The notes: a model not told the origin generated them from the letters alone. Positions 34,903 to 43,370 are shown, numbered from the stretch's first letter. The stretch is DNA of 64,000 nucleotides from an uncultured Treponema sp. (GCA_934718065.1 CAKUZR010000011.1:22768-86767); one strand, 5' to 3'. Program-made: numbers and translations.

Positions 34903-35220
34903 CTATTTTGTTTTTTTTGTAACAACAACAGAGTTGTCTGCATTGGAATAAGGCGCTGGAATGTATTTATCAGCTTTCCAGTCATTTTCCCACTTATATC
35001 CGTCGAGCAAATAACGAAACTGATATTCTTTATCTACATCCAAAGTCAATTTAACAGAGAAAGAGCCGTCTTTGCCTTTCTTCATCGGTGTATCGGTGCT
35101 GCTCCAACTGTTAAAATCTCCGGCGATATTAACTGTCTTTGCACCCTGAGCTGCTTCTGAAGAAACTGTAAATGTAACATTACATTTGCCATCTTTTGAA
35201 AAAGTTTTCTTAAGTGACAT
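34903..35220 (-). CDS. stand-alone CBM48/isoamylase early-set-like protein
   Basis: 105 residues with no signal peptide, so probably cytoplasmic. The whole chain is one AMPK1-CBM/early-set beta-sandwich: VNIAGDFNSWS, then a basic patch, DGSFSVKLTLD, YQFRYLLDGYKWEND and a C-terminal NSVVVTKK. These tryptophans and the lysine line the alpha-glucan site in glycogen-binding relatives. The ATG at 35220 has AGGAGG seven bases upstream. Glycogen or another alpha-glucan is the likely ligand by family; nothing here shows it directly. Confidence 0.85.
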   Translation of the reverse strand: MSLKKTFSKDGKCNVTFTVSSEAAQGAKTVNIAGDFNSWSSTDTPMKKGKDGSFSVKLTLDVDKEYQFRYLLDGYKWENDWKADKYIPAPYSNADNSVVVTKKTK

Positions 35221-35312
35221 TTTTATTCCTCCTAAGGACATTTATAACTTATAAGATTATACTTTATTTTGTTGAATGGCACAATTAGAAAACGGAAAAA
35301 AATCTGTTTCTG

Positions 35313-35334
35313 AATGTAAAAACTGCGTTACATT
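35313..35334. promoter_or_regulatory. operator-like palindrome upstream of nfnA
   Basis: AATGTAA and TTACATT separated by eight bases, in the 208-bp gap between the divergent CBM-like and nfnA genes. The symmetry is that of a dimeric regulator site, roughly of the TGTAA-N8-TTACA type. The regulator is not identifiable, and a short RNA hairpin is the alternative. Confidence 0.3.
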
Positions 35335-35428
35335 TAGGGAAATTTCATATTTCTGTTTCTGCAATAGAAAAAAAATCTCATTTATATTAAAATAGAAATA
35401 ATATTTTGATTTTAAGGAAAATATTGAT

Positions 35429-36289
35429 ATGTTTAAGATTCTTGAAAAACGCAAGCTGTCGGAAGCTTCCGCAACTTGGTACATGAAGGTTGAGGCTCCA
35501 GAAATCGCCAGAAACCGAAAAGCCGGACAGTTTATTATTTTGCAGGTTGACGAGGAATTCGGCGAAAGAATTCCGCTCACAATTGCAGATGCTAATGCTG
35601 AGGAAGGCTGGATTGCGCTTGCGTTTCAGGCTGTTGGCGCCACATCTTATAAACTTTCACTTAAAAATGTTGGCGATGAGCTTGCCGCTTTGCTTGGACC
35701 GCTTGGAAATCCTTCTGTAATTGAAAAAAAAGACGGTCCTGTTGTTGTTGTTGGCGGCGGTTTCGGTGTTGCGCCTTGCTATCCGATTGTTCAGGCTCAT
35801 AAAGCAATAGGAAATAAAGTTATTGTTGTAATTGCCGCGCGAACAAAAGATTTGCTTATTTATGTTGATGAAATGAAGGCGATTGCTGATGAAGTTATTA
35901 TCATGACTGATGACGGTTCTGCCGGCCGTCAGGGCGTTTCAACTGTTCCTTTGAAGGAAATGTGCGAGTCGCAGACTCCGCCGGCGGAAGTTATTGCAAT
36001 CGGACCTCCGATTATGATGAAATTCTGTGCTTTGACAACAAAACCTTTCAACGTTCCTACAACAGTTTCCCTGAACACAATTATGATTGACGGAACAGGA
36101 ATGTGCGGCGGCTGCCGTGTTTCAATTGGCGGTGAAACAAAATTCGTTTGCGTTGACGGACCGGAATTCGATGCGCACCAGGTTGACTGGGACAATATGA
36201 TGATGCGAATGAAGTCTTTCAAAGCACGCGAAACAGAAGATTTTCACAAATGCAAGCTTCAGGCTCAGGCAGATGCCTTGGCTAAGTAA
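35429..36289 (+). CDS. nfnA: NADH-dependent ferredoxin:NADP oxidoreductase, small subunit
   Basis: 286 residues. An FAD-binding barrel (AGQFIILQVDE, ERIPLTI) is followed by an NAD-binding VVVGGGFGVAPCYPI and a C-terminal [2Fe-2S] loop, GMCGGCRV with a late FVCVDGP cysteine. With the next gene it forms the NfnAB/SudBA complex, which couples electron transfer between NADH, NADPH and ferredoxin by flavin bifurcation in anaerobes. The alternative name sulfide dehydrogenase beta subunit refers to the same family. Spacing to nfnB is 21 bp. Confidence 0.9.
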   Translation: MFKILEKRKLSEASATWYMKVEAPEIARNRKAGQFIILQVDEEFGERIPLTIADANAEEGWIALAFQAVGATSYKLSLKNVGDELAALLGPLGNPSVIEKKDGPVVVVGGGFGVAPCYPIVQAHKAIGNKVIVVIAARTKDLLIYVDEMKAIADEVIIMTDDGSAGRQGVSTVPLKEMCESQTPPAEVIAIGPPIMMKFCALTTKPFNVPTTVSLNTIMIDGTGMCGGCRVSIGGETKFVCVDGPEFDAHQVDWDNMMMRMKSFKARETEDFHKCKLQAQADALAK

Positions 36290-36310
36290 ATTAAATATCA
36301 GGAAAAATAA

Positions 36311-37795
36311 ATGTCACATAAAACAATAGAAGAATTGAATAAAATTGCTGAAGAAGAACTGGCAAAAATTCAAGGAAAAGAGCTTACAAACAAAGACAGA
36401 ATGGCTATTCCGCAGCAGGAAATGCCGAGCCGCGAGCCAAAAGAGCGAGCGCGCCAGATGGCGGAAGTTGCGCTTGGCTACACAGAGGCTCAGGCAGTTG
36501 TAGAGGCGAACCGCTGTCTTCAGTGCAAAAATATGCCTTGTATAAACGGATGCCCGGTCGGCGTAAAAATTCCGCAGTTTATTGCGAAAATTGCCCAGAA
36601 AGATTTTAAAGGCGCGGTTGACACAATCAAGGAAACTTCGCTTCTTCCGGCGATTTGCGGACGCGTTTGCCCTCAGGAAAAGCAGTGCCAGGGACAGTGC
36701 ACAGTTGGAAAAGTTTATAAATCTGCTGAAAAAGCTGTTTCAATTGGTCGTCTGGAACGTTTTGTTGCGGACTGGGAACGCGAGAACAACAAGGTTACAA
36801 TGCCGGAAATTGCCGCTAAAACAGGAAAAAAAGTTGCTGTTATTGGCGCGGGACCTGCCGGACTTACCGTTGCGGCTGACTGCGCGCGCGCTGGCCACGA
36901 CGTTACAGTTTTTGAGGCGTTCCACAAGGCTGGCGGCGTTATGATGTATGGAATTCCAGAATTCCGACTTCCAAAATCAATTGTTCAGAACGAAATTGAC
37001 AACCTTAAGAAAATGGGCGTTAAGTTTGAGCTGAATTTCCTGGTTGGAAGAACAGATACTTTGGATCAGCTTTTGGAAGAAAAAGGTTTTGACGCTGCTT
37101 TTGTTGGAACAGGCGCCGGACTTCCGAAGTTTATGAAGATTCCTGGAGAAAACCTGATTGGCGTTTTCAGCGCGAATGAATATCTTACACGTGCAAATTT
37201 GATGAAAGGCTACGACAAAGAACACGCGGCGACCCCGATTTACGAGGCAAAGCACGTTGTTGTATGCGGCGCAGGAAATGTTGCGATGGATGCGGCCCGA
37301 ATGGCGTTCAGACTTGGCGCGGAGCAGGTTGACATTGTTTACCGCCGAACACGCAAGGAAATGCCGGCTCGTTTGGAAGAAATCGCCCATGCGGAAGAAG
37401 AAGGCGTAAACTTCAGATTCCTTGAAAATCCGGTTGAAGTTTTAGGAAACGAGGAAGGCCGTGTTTGCGGCGTTAAAGTTTTGTCTTATGAGCTGGGAGA
37501 ACCGGACGCTTCTGGAAGACGTTCGCCGGTTGCAATTCCTGGCAGCGAGCATGAAATTGCCTGCGACGCTATGATTGTTGCGCTTGGAAACGGTTCAAAT
37601 CCTTTGCTTGTAAAAACAACTCCGGGATTGAACCAGGATGCGAAAGGCCACATTGCCGTTGACGCAAAACAGGCTACAAGCAAGGCGAAAGTCTGGGCTG
37701 GCGGAGACATTGTTCTTGGAGCGGCCACAGTAATTCTTGCGATGGGTGAAGGCCGGAAGGCTGCCGCTGGAATCAACGAATATCTGGCGAAATAA
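36311..37795 (+). CDS. nfnB: ferredoxin:NADP oxidoreductase large subunit (GltD-like)
   Basis: 494 residues. The N-terminal domain binds two [4Fe-4S] clusters with cysteines in CLQCKNMPCINGCP and CGRVCPQEKQCQGQC. The FAD-binding GAGPAGLTVAADCA and the NADPH-binding GAGNVAMDAARMA complete the fold of glutamate-synthase small chains. Gene databases often call it GltA or GltD, but no glutamate synthase large chain is here and nfnA precedes it. I therefore prefer the bifurcating transhydrogenase. Confidence 0.92.
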   Translation: MSHKTIEELNKIAEEELAKIQGKELTNKDRMAIPQQEMPSREPKERARQMAEVALGYTEAQAVVEANRCLQCKNMPCINGCPVGVKIPQFIAKIAQKDFKGAVDTIKETSLLPAICGRVCPQEKQCQGQCTVGKVYKSAEKAVSIGRLERFVADWERENNKVTMPEIAAKTGKKVAVIGAGPAGLTVAADCARAGHDVTVFEAFHKAGGVMMYGIPEFRLPKSIVQNEIDNLKKMGVKFELNFLVGRTDTLDQLLEEKGFDAAFVGTGAGLPKFMKIPGENLIGVFSANEYLTRANLMKGYDKEHAATPIYEAKHVVVCGAGNVAMDAARMAFRLGAEQVDIVYRRTRKEMPARLEEIAHAEEEGVNFRFLENPVEVLGNEEGRVCGVKVLSYELGEPDASGRRSPVAIPGSEHEIACDAMIVALGNGSNPLLVKTTPGLNQDAKGHIAVDAKQATSKAKVWAGGDIVLGAATVILAMGEGRKAAAGINEYLAK

Positions 37796-37822
37796 ATTCC
37801 TGCCTGCGAGCTTGAAGGGCAA

Positions 37823-37908
37823 GGGATTGTAGTGGCAAGCCGGAGGCTTGTTGCGGAGCGAAGCGGAGCAATGAAACCACGAAAAGCCCGGTTTTTGCTT
37901 TGCAAAAA
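37823..37908. repeat. dispersed structured intergenic repeat, copy B
   Basis: The core at 37823-37889 has a GGG..GTGG / CCAC..CCC outer stem and two inner hairpins: CAAGCC-GGA-GGCTTG and TTGC..GCAA. A third hairpin, TTTTTGC-TTT-GCAAAAA, follows at 37892-37908. It is nearly the same as copy A over the core and lies just after nfnB. Confidence 0.7.
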
Positions 37909-37942
37909 TGCCTCCAGATAAAAAAGAAAAATTCAGTTAAAG

Positions 37943-37983
37943 TAACCGCGGTTATTTTTTGGTAACCACGGTTATTTTTTTTT
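37943..37983 (+). terminator. intrinsic terminator after nfnAB
   Basis: TAACCGCGGTTA pairs with TAACCACGGTTA over 11 of 12 positions around an eight-base loop, and nine T residues follow. It ends the nfnAB transcript before the sigma-28-type promoter of the next gene. Confidence 0.8.
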
Positions 37984-38017
37984 GAACTTGGTTCTTTTCG
38001 AGAGGTGAGGAAAAACT

Positions 38018-38044
38018 TAAATTTCCAGCGGAAAATTCCGATAA
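38018..38044 (+). promoter_or_regulatory. sigma-28 (FliA-type) promoter candidate
   Basis: TAAA at 38018-38021, exactly 15 bases, then TCCGATAA at 38037-38044: 11 of 12 consensus positions with ideal spacing. The ATG of the GerMN gene begins 6 nt after the -10 element and has no Shine-Dalgarno sequence, so a leaderless transcript is likely. Confidence 0.7.
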
Positions 38045-38050
38045 AAAAGT

Positions 38051-39019
38051 ATGGCTCAGAATAAAAATAATAAACCTGGCAGCGGACTTTATGTGGCTGT
38101 TTTTTTTGTGTTCGTGATTTTGATTGTTATTATGTTCTTTGTGAAAAAGGATGACATTGTTTCTAATCTGAAGAAAACTGAATTTTTTGAGCGGGTCGGC
38201 GTTGCAACTCCGGAATTTGTGGAAAAACATCAGATTAAGCAGGAAAAAAAAGCGCCTGATGATATTGAAATTGATTTGATTGACGATGATTCTTCTGAAA
38301 AAGCTGGCGGAAACGGAAATAATGCAGGCGCTGGAGCGGAAAAATCTTTTGAATCTGGAAAAAATTCCGGGAATGGCGAAAATTCTGCTGGAAAAACGGG
38401 AACGGCGGCTGAGCCGGCGGAAGAAATAAAAACGCCGGAAAAAACGGAAATGGCTGAAAGCGGCAAGGTGTCGGGTGGTGGCACTGAAAACTTAGGGATT
38501 TCTGAAAAGGCGAAAAATTCGGGAAGCGCGGAGAAAAATTCTGTTGCGCAGAAAAATTCTGCGGCGGGCGGAAACGGCGGAAATGGCGAAACGCCGGCGG
38601 TTTCAACGCGGACTACGACTTTGTATTTTGTTTCGATTGGCGCGGACGGCTCTGTGAGCAGATGTGCGGTGAAGCGGCAGCTTGCTAGAAGCGATTCGCC
38701 GCTGACTGATGCGGTGAAGGCGCTTTTGGGCGGACCGCTTCCGGGCGAAAAAAACGCGATGAGCCTTATTCCTTCCGGCTCAAAGCTGATTGGCGCGAGC
38801 GTAAAAAACGGCGTTGCGACTCTTAATTTCAACGAGAATTTTGAATTCAATTCTTACGGCGTTGAAGGAAGCATCGGGCAGCTGATGCAGATTGTGTACA
38901 CAGCAACGGAATTCAGCACCGTAAAAAGCGTTCAGTTTTTGATTGAAGGCGAGAAAAAGGAATATCTTGGCTCTGAGGGACAATGGATTGGAACTCCATT
39001 GTCGCGCGGCTCGTTTTAG
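38051..39019 (+). CDS. membrane-anchored GerMN-domain protein
   Basis: 322 residues. One membrane helix lies at about 14-33 (LYVAVFFVFVILIVIMFF). A long Gly/Ser/Asn/Glu/Lys-rich linker of low complexity spans about 75-190. The C-terminal 120 residues form a GerMN domain: TTLYFVSIGADGSV, LTDAVKALLGGP, SLIPSGSKLIGASVKNGVATLNF, and the IGQLMQIVYT helix. GerMN domains are periplasmic or surface modules in spore-germination and cell-division proteins; the ligand is unknown. The linker would let the domain reach across the periplasm. Its stop overlaps the convergent gene by 4 bp. Confidence 0.85.
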   Translation: MAQNKNNKPGSGLYVAVFFVFVILIVIMFFVKKDDIVSNLKKTEFFERVGVATPEFVEKHQIKQEKKAPDDIEIDLIDDDSSEKAGGNGNNAGAGAEKSFESGKNSGNGENSAGKTGTAAEPAEEIKTPEKTEMAESGKVSGGGTENLGISEKAKNSGSAEKNSVAQKNSAAGGNGGNGETPAVSTRTTTLYFVSIGADGSVSRCAVKRQLARSDSPLTDAVKALLGGPLPGEKNAMSLIPSGSKLIGASVKNGVATLNFNENFEFNSYGVEGSIGQLMQIVYTATEFSTVKSVQFLIEGEKKEYLGSEGQWIGTPLSRGSF

Positions 39020-40107
39020 TTTGAAGGCAGCTGCTTCTGCGCTGAAAAAGATTCTATGATTTCATTGAAGTAGCTTGCGTTCTTTTTGTAGACATCGCTG
39101 AAAACTGAAAGCAGGCACAGCGAGAACTGTCCGTTTTCTGAGTTTTTTTCAATTCTTTTGAAAGTTGTGTTCACGTTTCCGCTTTGAAAATTGTAGTAAT
39201 TTGCCTTGAACGTGTTGTTTTTAAATTCCAGCGATGAAAAATCCAGATAATTTTGGTCGGAGCCAAGAAGAATCTGCCTTTTTATGAAATTCAAGTTTTT
39301 TTCTGGAACTGCGCCTTCAATCAGGAGCGCGGATTCGCCCAGGGAATATGCGTTTTCAGAAAGTTTTTTCCAGTTGCTACGGAGCGTAATCTGGTTTCCG
39401 GTTTTTTCGTTTAGAATTTCAAGCTTTTCTGCTTTTCTGCTGATTTTTTCTGTGTGCTTTTTTGCCTTGAAATCTTTGGGGAAGCCCCTGAAATTTTCAA
39501 AGGATTTGTCTCCGCTTGATGTGATTCGCCCGATTGTTGCGGCTGAAAGCACGTTTTTTGCGTCGTTTTCGTTGTAGATTGACTCAATGTTGAAAAGCGG
39601 AACTATTGTGTTCCATTTTATTTGAACGGAGCCGCCGAACTGCGCAAAATCTTCGTTTGAGGTGATTTGCCCTGAATACTCGAGCTCGTCTTGCGTGCCG
39701 GAGAGCGTGTTGTTTTCCACGAGCTTGATGCGGCGCGCGCTGAATTCGTAAAGCAGGTCGTGCAGATAGTTTACGATTTTCAGGTCTTCCTCGCCGAGGA
39801 GCTGCATATTCAGAACTTTTTCGCCGGTAAGCTCAAGATGATTTGCGTCCGGATTCAGTGTGAAGAAAATTTGAATTTCTTTTTCCGGGAGCTTTGATTT
39901 TTTTTCTGCAGGAGCGTAATAGCGCGCGGAATAAGTTTTCTGGTCGTACATAAGAAATCCGATGAAACTTTCGCGTTCAAAAGTGGAATCCTGGTAGTAA
40001 ACGTATTCTCCGGCTGTGTCCGGAACAACTGCTTTGAATCCTGGCAGCGCGAAAACTGCTGGAAGAGAAATTAATGACAATGCAAAAAAGATAAAAAATT
40101 TTTTCAT
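39016..40107 (-). CDS. secreted protein of unknown function
   Basis: 363 residues. A clear signal peptide (FFIFFALSLISLPAVFA) leads a beta-rich chain with many charged loops and no further membrane segment, so it is probably periplasmic. Short recognisable stretches are GEYVYYQDSTFERESF and YSARYYAPAEKK near the start. I cannot place it in a family. It lies downstream of proS, separated by the multi-hairpin element at 40113, and may be expressed from the proS transcript if that element lets polymerase through. Confidence 0.7.
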   Translation of the reverse strand: MKKFFIFFALSLISLPAVFALPGFKAVVPDTAGEYVYYQDSTFERESFIGFLMYDQKTYSARYYAPAEKKSKLPEKEIQIFFTLNPDANHLELTGEKVLNMQLLGEEDLKIVNYLHDLLYEFSARRIKLVENNTLSGTQDELEYSGQITSNEDFAQFGGSVQIKWNTIVPLFNIESIYNENDAKNVLSAATIGRITSSGDKSFENFRGFPKDFKAKKHTEKISRKAEKLEILNEKTGNQITLRSNWKKLSENAYSLGESALLIEGAVPEKNLNFIKRQILLGSDQNYLDFSSLEFKNNTFKANYYNFQSGNVNTTFKRIEKNSENGQFSLCLLSVFSDVYKKNASYFNEIIESFSAQKQLPSN

Positions 40108-40112
40108 AATTT

Positions 40113-40193
40113 AAAAGGGGGCGTTGCGGGGGAAATTCCCCCGCAAGAGGGGTAGGCGGCAACGAAGTGCCGCCGTAGGGCAGGCGCCCTTTT
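40113..40193. repeat. GC-rich multi-hairpin element between proS and the next gene
   Basis: An outer AAAAGGG / CCCTTTT pair encloses two perfect hairpins: an 11-bp stem TTGCGGGGGAA/TTCCCCCGCAA with a one-base centre (40124-40146), and GGCGGCA-ACGAAG-TGCCGCC (40155-40174). The whole folds as a cloverleaf-like three-way junction and is much richer in GC than its surroundings. It fills almost the entire gap between the proS stop and the downstream start, and could act as an RNA processing or attenuation element or be a miniature mobile repeat. Confidence 0.75.
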
Positions 40194-40198
40194 GTATG

Positions 40199-42010
40199 TT
40201 AATTGTTGAGAGCGTTCAGCTCGGCTTCAACAATCTGCTTGATTTCCGACGCGGCTTTTTCCGCTGGAACGAGTTTCGGCTCGGCTTCCTTTCGGAGCTT
40301 GATTTCCACGTTCGGAAGATTCTTTTCGCCGACAACTACGCGGACCGGGATTCCGATAAGGTCGAAATCCTTGAACTTTACGCCCGGGCGTTCGTTGCGG
40401 TCGTCAAGAAGAACTTCGATTCCGGCGTTGCTCAGCTCGTTGTAAAGTTTGTCTGCGGCTTCTTTCATTGCGCCGTCGTATTTTACTGGAACGATTACAA
40501 CGTGGAACGGAGCGACTGTCATTGGCCAGATGATTCCGTTTTCGTCGTGGTATGCTTCAACGATGCTTGCCAGTGTTCGGTCTACGCCGATTCCGTAGCA
40601 GCCCATTGTTGGCGTTACTGGTTTTGCGTTCTGGTCAAGGAATGAAACGTTCATTGCTTTTGTGTATTTGTAGCCGAGCTTGAAGATGTGGCCGAGCTCG
40701 TTTCCTTTTTTCATGTAGAATGTTCCGCCGCATTCCGGGCATTTGTCGCCGGCTTTGCAGGTTCGGACATCTGCTGTTGCAAACGGCGTGTAGTCGCGGC
40801 CTGGCTCGATGTGCTTCAGGTGGAATCCGTTTTCGCCGGCTCCGCCTATGCAGTCGTGCATTGTGAGCGTTGATTCGTCGGCCAGAACTGGGATTTTGAT
40901 TCCGATTGGTCCAACGAAGCCGTGCGGCGCGCCCGAGTATTTCAGGACGTCTTCATCGCTTGCAAGTTCCGCGCCGCTTGCTTTGAGCACGGATGCGAGT
41001 TTTGTTTCGTTTACGTCAAGGTCGCCGCGGATTAGAACGCACCAGAATGTTTCCGGATAGTATGTCTGTCCGCCTTCTGTTACTGTTTTTGCATTTTTGT
41101 ATTCTTCGTTTGCGGAAAGGTCGAGCGCGCAGTTGTAAACTTTGTAGATAAGCGCTTTCAGGAATGTTGTTGATTTTTCGTTGAAGAATTTTTCCATGTC
41201 TTCAATTGAAAAAACATTCGGAGTCGCGACTTTTTCTGTTGGAAGCTCTGTTTTTGCCTGTGGATTTCCGTTTGAGTCGAGTGCTGTTTCTTTTTGGCAG
41301 GCTGCTTTTTCAACGTTTGCGGCGTATCCGCAGTTCGGGCAGAGAAGGAGCGTGTCATCGCCAACTTCGCTTTCAACCATGAATTCTTCTGAGCCTGAGC
41401 CGCCCATTGCGCCTGTGTCGGCTTTTACAGAGATTGTTTTAAGGCCGAGCCGCTTGAAGATTCTGTGGTAGGCCGCCGCTGTGTTCGAATACGACTCGTC
41501 GAGCGATTTGTCGTTTTCGTCGAATGAATATGCGTCCATCATTGTGAACTCGCGGCCTCGCATTACGCCGTAACGCGGGCGGATTTCATCGCGGTATTTT
41601 GTGTTTATCTGGTAAACAAGGAACGGAAGCTGCTTGTAAGAGGAAAGTCCTTCGCGGATTAACGCGGTGAACGCTTCTTCCGCAGTTGGGGAAACAACCA
41701 TGTCCTGTCCGCCGCGGTTCTGGGCTTTCAGCATTTCGTCGTGCATTTTGTCCCAGCGGCCAGATTCTTTCCACAAATCTCCTGGCTGAATTACTGTCGG
41801 CTTCATTTCAAGCCAGCCTGTCTTGTCTAATTCCTGGCGGATTATTTCCTGAACTTTTTTCAATGAGCGGAAACCGAGCGGCATATATGCGTAAAGTCCG
41901 TTTCCCAGTTTTCGGAGCATACCGCTTCGCATCATCAGTTTGTGGCTGGCGATGACTGCATCGTTCGGGGCTTCCCGCAATGTTGAAATGATAAATTTTG
42001 AAACTTTCAT
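40199..42010 (-). CDS. proS: prolyl-tRNA synthetase (bacterial type)
   Basis: 603 residues. Class II motifs are visible: motif 1 around GLYAYMPLGFRSLKKVQEII, motif 2 in TKYRDEIRPRYGVMRGREFTM, and motif 3 in TMGCYGIGVDRTLASI. The roughly 180-residue insertion (INS, editing) domain lies between motifs 2 and 3, the E. coli-like architecture. The anticodon-binding domain ends the chain. The region holding CPECGG is cysteine-containing as in many relatives. AAGGA precedes the ATG. Confidence 0.97.
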   Translation of the reverse strand: MKVSKFIISTLREAPNDAVIASHKLMMRSGMLRKLGNGLYAYMPLGFRSLKKVQEIIRQELDKTGWLEMKPTVIQPGDLWKESGRWDKMHDEMLKAQNRGGQDMVVSPTAEEAFTALIREGLSSYKQLPFLVYQINTKYRDEIRPRYGVMRGREFTMMDAYSFDENDKSLDESYSNTAAAYHRIFKRLGLKTISVKADTGAMGGSGSEEFMVESEVGDDTLLLCPNCGYAANVEKAACQKETALDSNGNPQAKTELPTEKVATPNVFSIEDMEKFFNEKSTTFLKALIYKVYNCALDLSANEEYKNAKTVTEGGQTYYPETFWCVLIRGDLDVNETKLASVLKASGAELASDEDVLKYSGAPHGFVGPIGIKIPVLADESTLTMHDCIGGAGENGFHLKHIEPGRDYTPFATADVRTCKAGDKCPECGGTFYMKKGNELGHIFKLGYKYTKAMNVSFLDQNAKPVTPTMGCYGIGVDRTLASIVEAYHDENGIIWPMTVAPFHVVIVPVKYDGAMKEAADKLYNELSNAGIEVLLDDRNERPGVKFKDFDLIGIPVRVVVGEKNLPNVEIKLRKEAEPKLVPAEKAASEIKQIVEAELNALNN

Positions 42011-42075
42011 TATTTTTTCCTTAAAATAAAATTCGTTTTTTATATTTCAGTTTTTTCAAACTTTTCAATGAATCC

Positions 42076-43305
42076 TTAAATAAAGTGGTTGATTCCGTGG
42101 TGCTCAACAAGTTTTGTTTTTACGGCGACGATGTAGCTTCCGAATATTGCTGTCAATGCGTCAAACGCCGCGGCGAACGAGCAGATTATTGGAGCGGCCG
42201 GCTTGAGCAGAAGGAATCCTGTTTCAAAGCCTTTGCTGTAAAGCGTGCAGAGAACTGTAAGCGAAATGAACGCGCCGCCTGCCGGAAATCCTCCGAGCAA
42301 AAAAGAAATTCCGAACGAAGTGAACAGAATCCACAGAATGTCAGTTACTGGAATTGGCAGAGAAGAATAAGAACGCCAGATCATTATGAATCCAACCGTT
42401 GTTACAAGCGCGGAGCCGCCTCTTGCGAAAATCGTGAAAATCGGGTGGACAACGCCGTTTATTCGTCGGCGGATTCCAAGACTTTCTTTTCCGTGGCGCA
42501 TATTTATAAGAAGCGAAAAATTCGAGTCGCCGCTGAAGAACGAGGCAATCAGCGAGCAGATTGAAGCGTAAAGAATTCTGTACGGATGCGGGTCGTGGCA
42601 AAGGTATCGGATTATCAGCGGATAAATTACGCCGGCCACAAGAATCAAGTCGGCCAGGAACATTATAATCATCGGGGTGAAAACGCCGCTCAGAATTATT
42701 GATTTGAACTGAACCGTCCAGCAGCAGAGAATTGCAATCATTCCGTAGGCAAGAAATTCCGTGAAAATAATTCCGATATTGTACATCAGCTTTGAAAGCG
42801 AATCCGCCAGCGTTGTTATCGGGCGGAAAAGAACTGCGTCCGAGGTTGAGGCGCATCCGATTAGAAGCGCGAAAAAGTATGCGGCGAAAATAAAAGTTCC
42901 GTTGCCAAGCGTTTCAAACGCCGAATACGGGAACAACGCTCTGAAAAGTTTTTCAATGTTCAGGGAAGTTGCTTCAGTAACATTTTCAACTGTGATTGGA
43001 ATTCTAGGAAGTTTTACAAGAAGAATTGAAATTAGCCCGACAACTGTAAGAATAAAAGATGAAACTGCGATTACCGAGCCGGTCCAGACAGCAGTTTTTA
43101 CAAGAAGCTTATTTTCCCTGAGCCTGTTGAACGCGATAATTCCTGTGAAAAAAACTACAGGAATCAGCATGTAGCGCCCGAACCGGATTACAATCTCTGT
43201 AAGAAAATTTATTGCGGCTGCCACAGCTGGATTGCTGACAGGAAGAATCAATGCGCAGATAATTCCAAAAATTGCGGCAAAAAGATATTTTATCCAAAGT
43301 TTCAT
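42076..43305 (-). CDS. dicarboxylate/amino acid:cation symporter (DAACS family)
   Basis: 409 residues with about eight membrane helices and two re-entrant loops. The family marks are RFGRYMLIPVVFFTGIIAFNRL near the N-terminus, the serine-rich hairpin before SGDSNFSLLINMRHG, FARGGSALVTTVGFIMIWR, and GGFPAGGAF in the last third. These align with the GltP/GltT fold, though the aspartate-binding NMDGT motif is not canonical. The substrate could be a dicarboxylate or an amino acid other than glutamate. Confidence 0.82.
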   Translation of the reverse strand: MKLWIKYLFAAIFGIICALILPVSNPAVAAAINFLTEIVIRFGRYMLIPVVFFTGIIAFNRLRENKLLVKTAVWTGSVIAVSSFILTVVGLISILLVKLPRIPITVENVTEATSLNIEKLFRALFPYSAFETLGNGTFIFAAYFFALLIGCASTSDAVLFRPITTLADSLSKLMYNIGIIFTEFLAYGMIAILCCWTVQFKSIILSGVFTPMIIMFLADLILVAGVIYPLIIRYLCHDPHPYRILYASICSLIASFFSGDSNFSLLINMRHGKESLGIRRRINGVVHPIFTIFARGGSALVTTVGFIMIWRSYSSLPIPVTDILWILFTSFGISFLLGGFPAGGAFISLTVLCTLYSKGFETGFLLLKPAAPIICSFAAAFDALTAIFGSYIVAVKTKLVEHHGINHFI

Positions 43306-43358
43306 AATGAAGAAAATTATATCATAACGGCGTATTTCGTAAAAGTATGTGATTGTGT

Positions 43359-43364
43359 TATAAT
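43359..43364 (+). promoter_or_regulatory. -10 element six bases before a start codon
   Basis: A perfect TATAAT precedes the ATG at 43371 by only 6 nt. The CAGGA abutting the ATG is too close to act as a ribosome site. Together these point to a leaderless transcript. The -35 region (TTTCGT) is weak. Confidence 0.45.
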
Positions 43365-43370
43365 TCAGGA

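Noticed and set aside
38300..38610. tandem DNA repeat in the GerMN gene linker
   Set aside because: The low complexity is at protein level (Gly/Asn/Ser/Glu/Lys); I see no exact DNA repeat unit.
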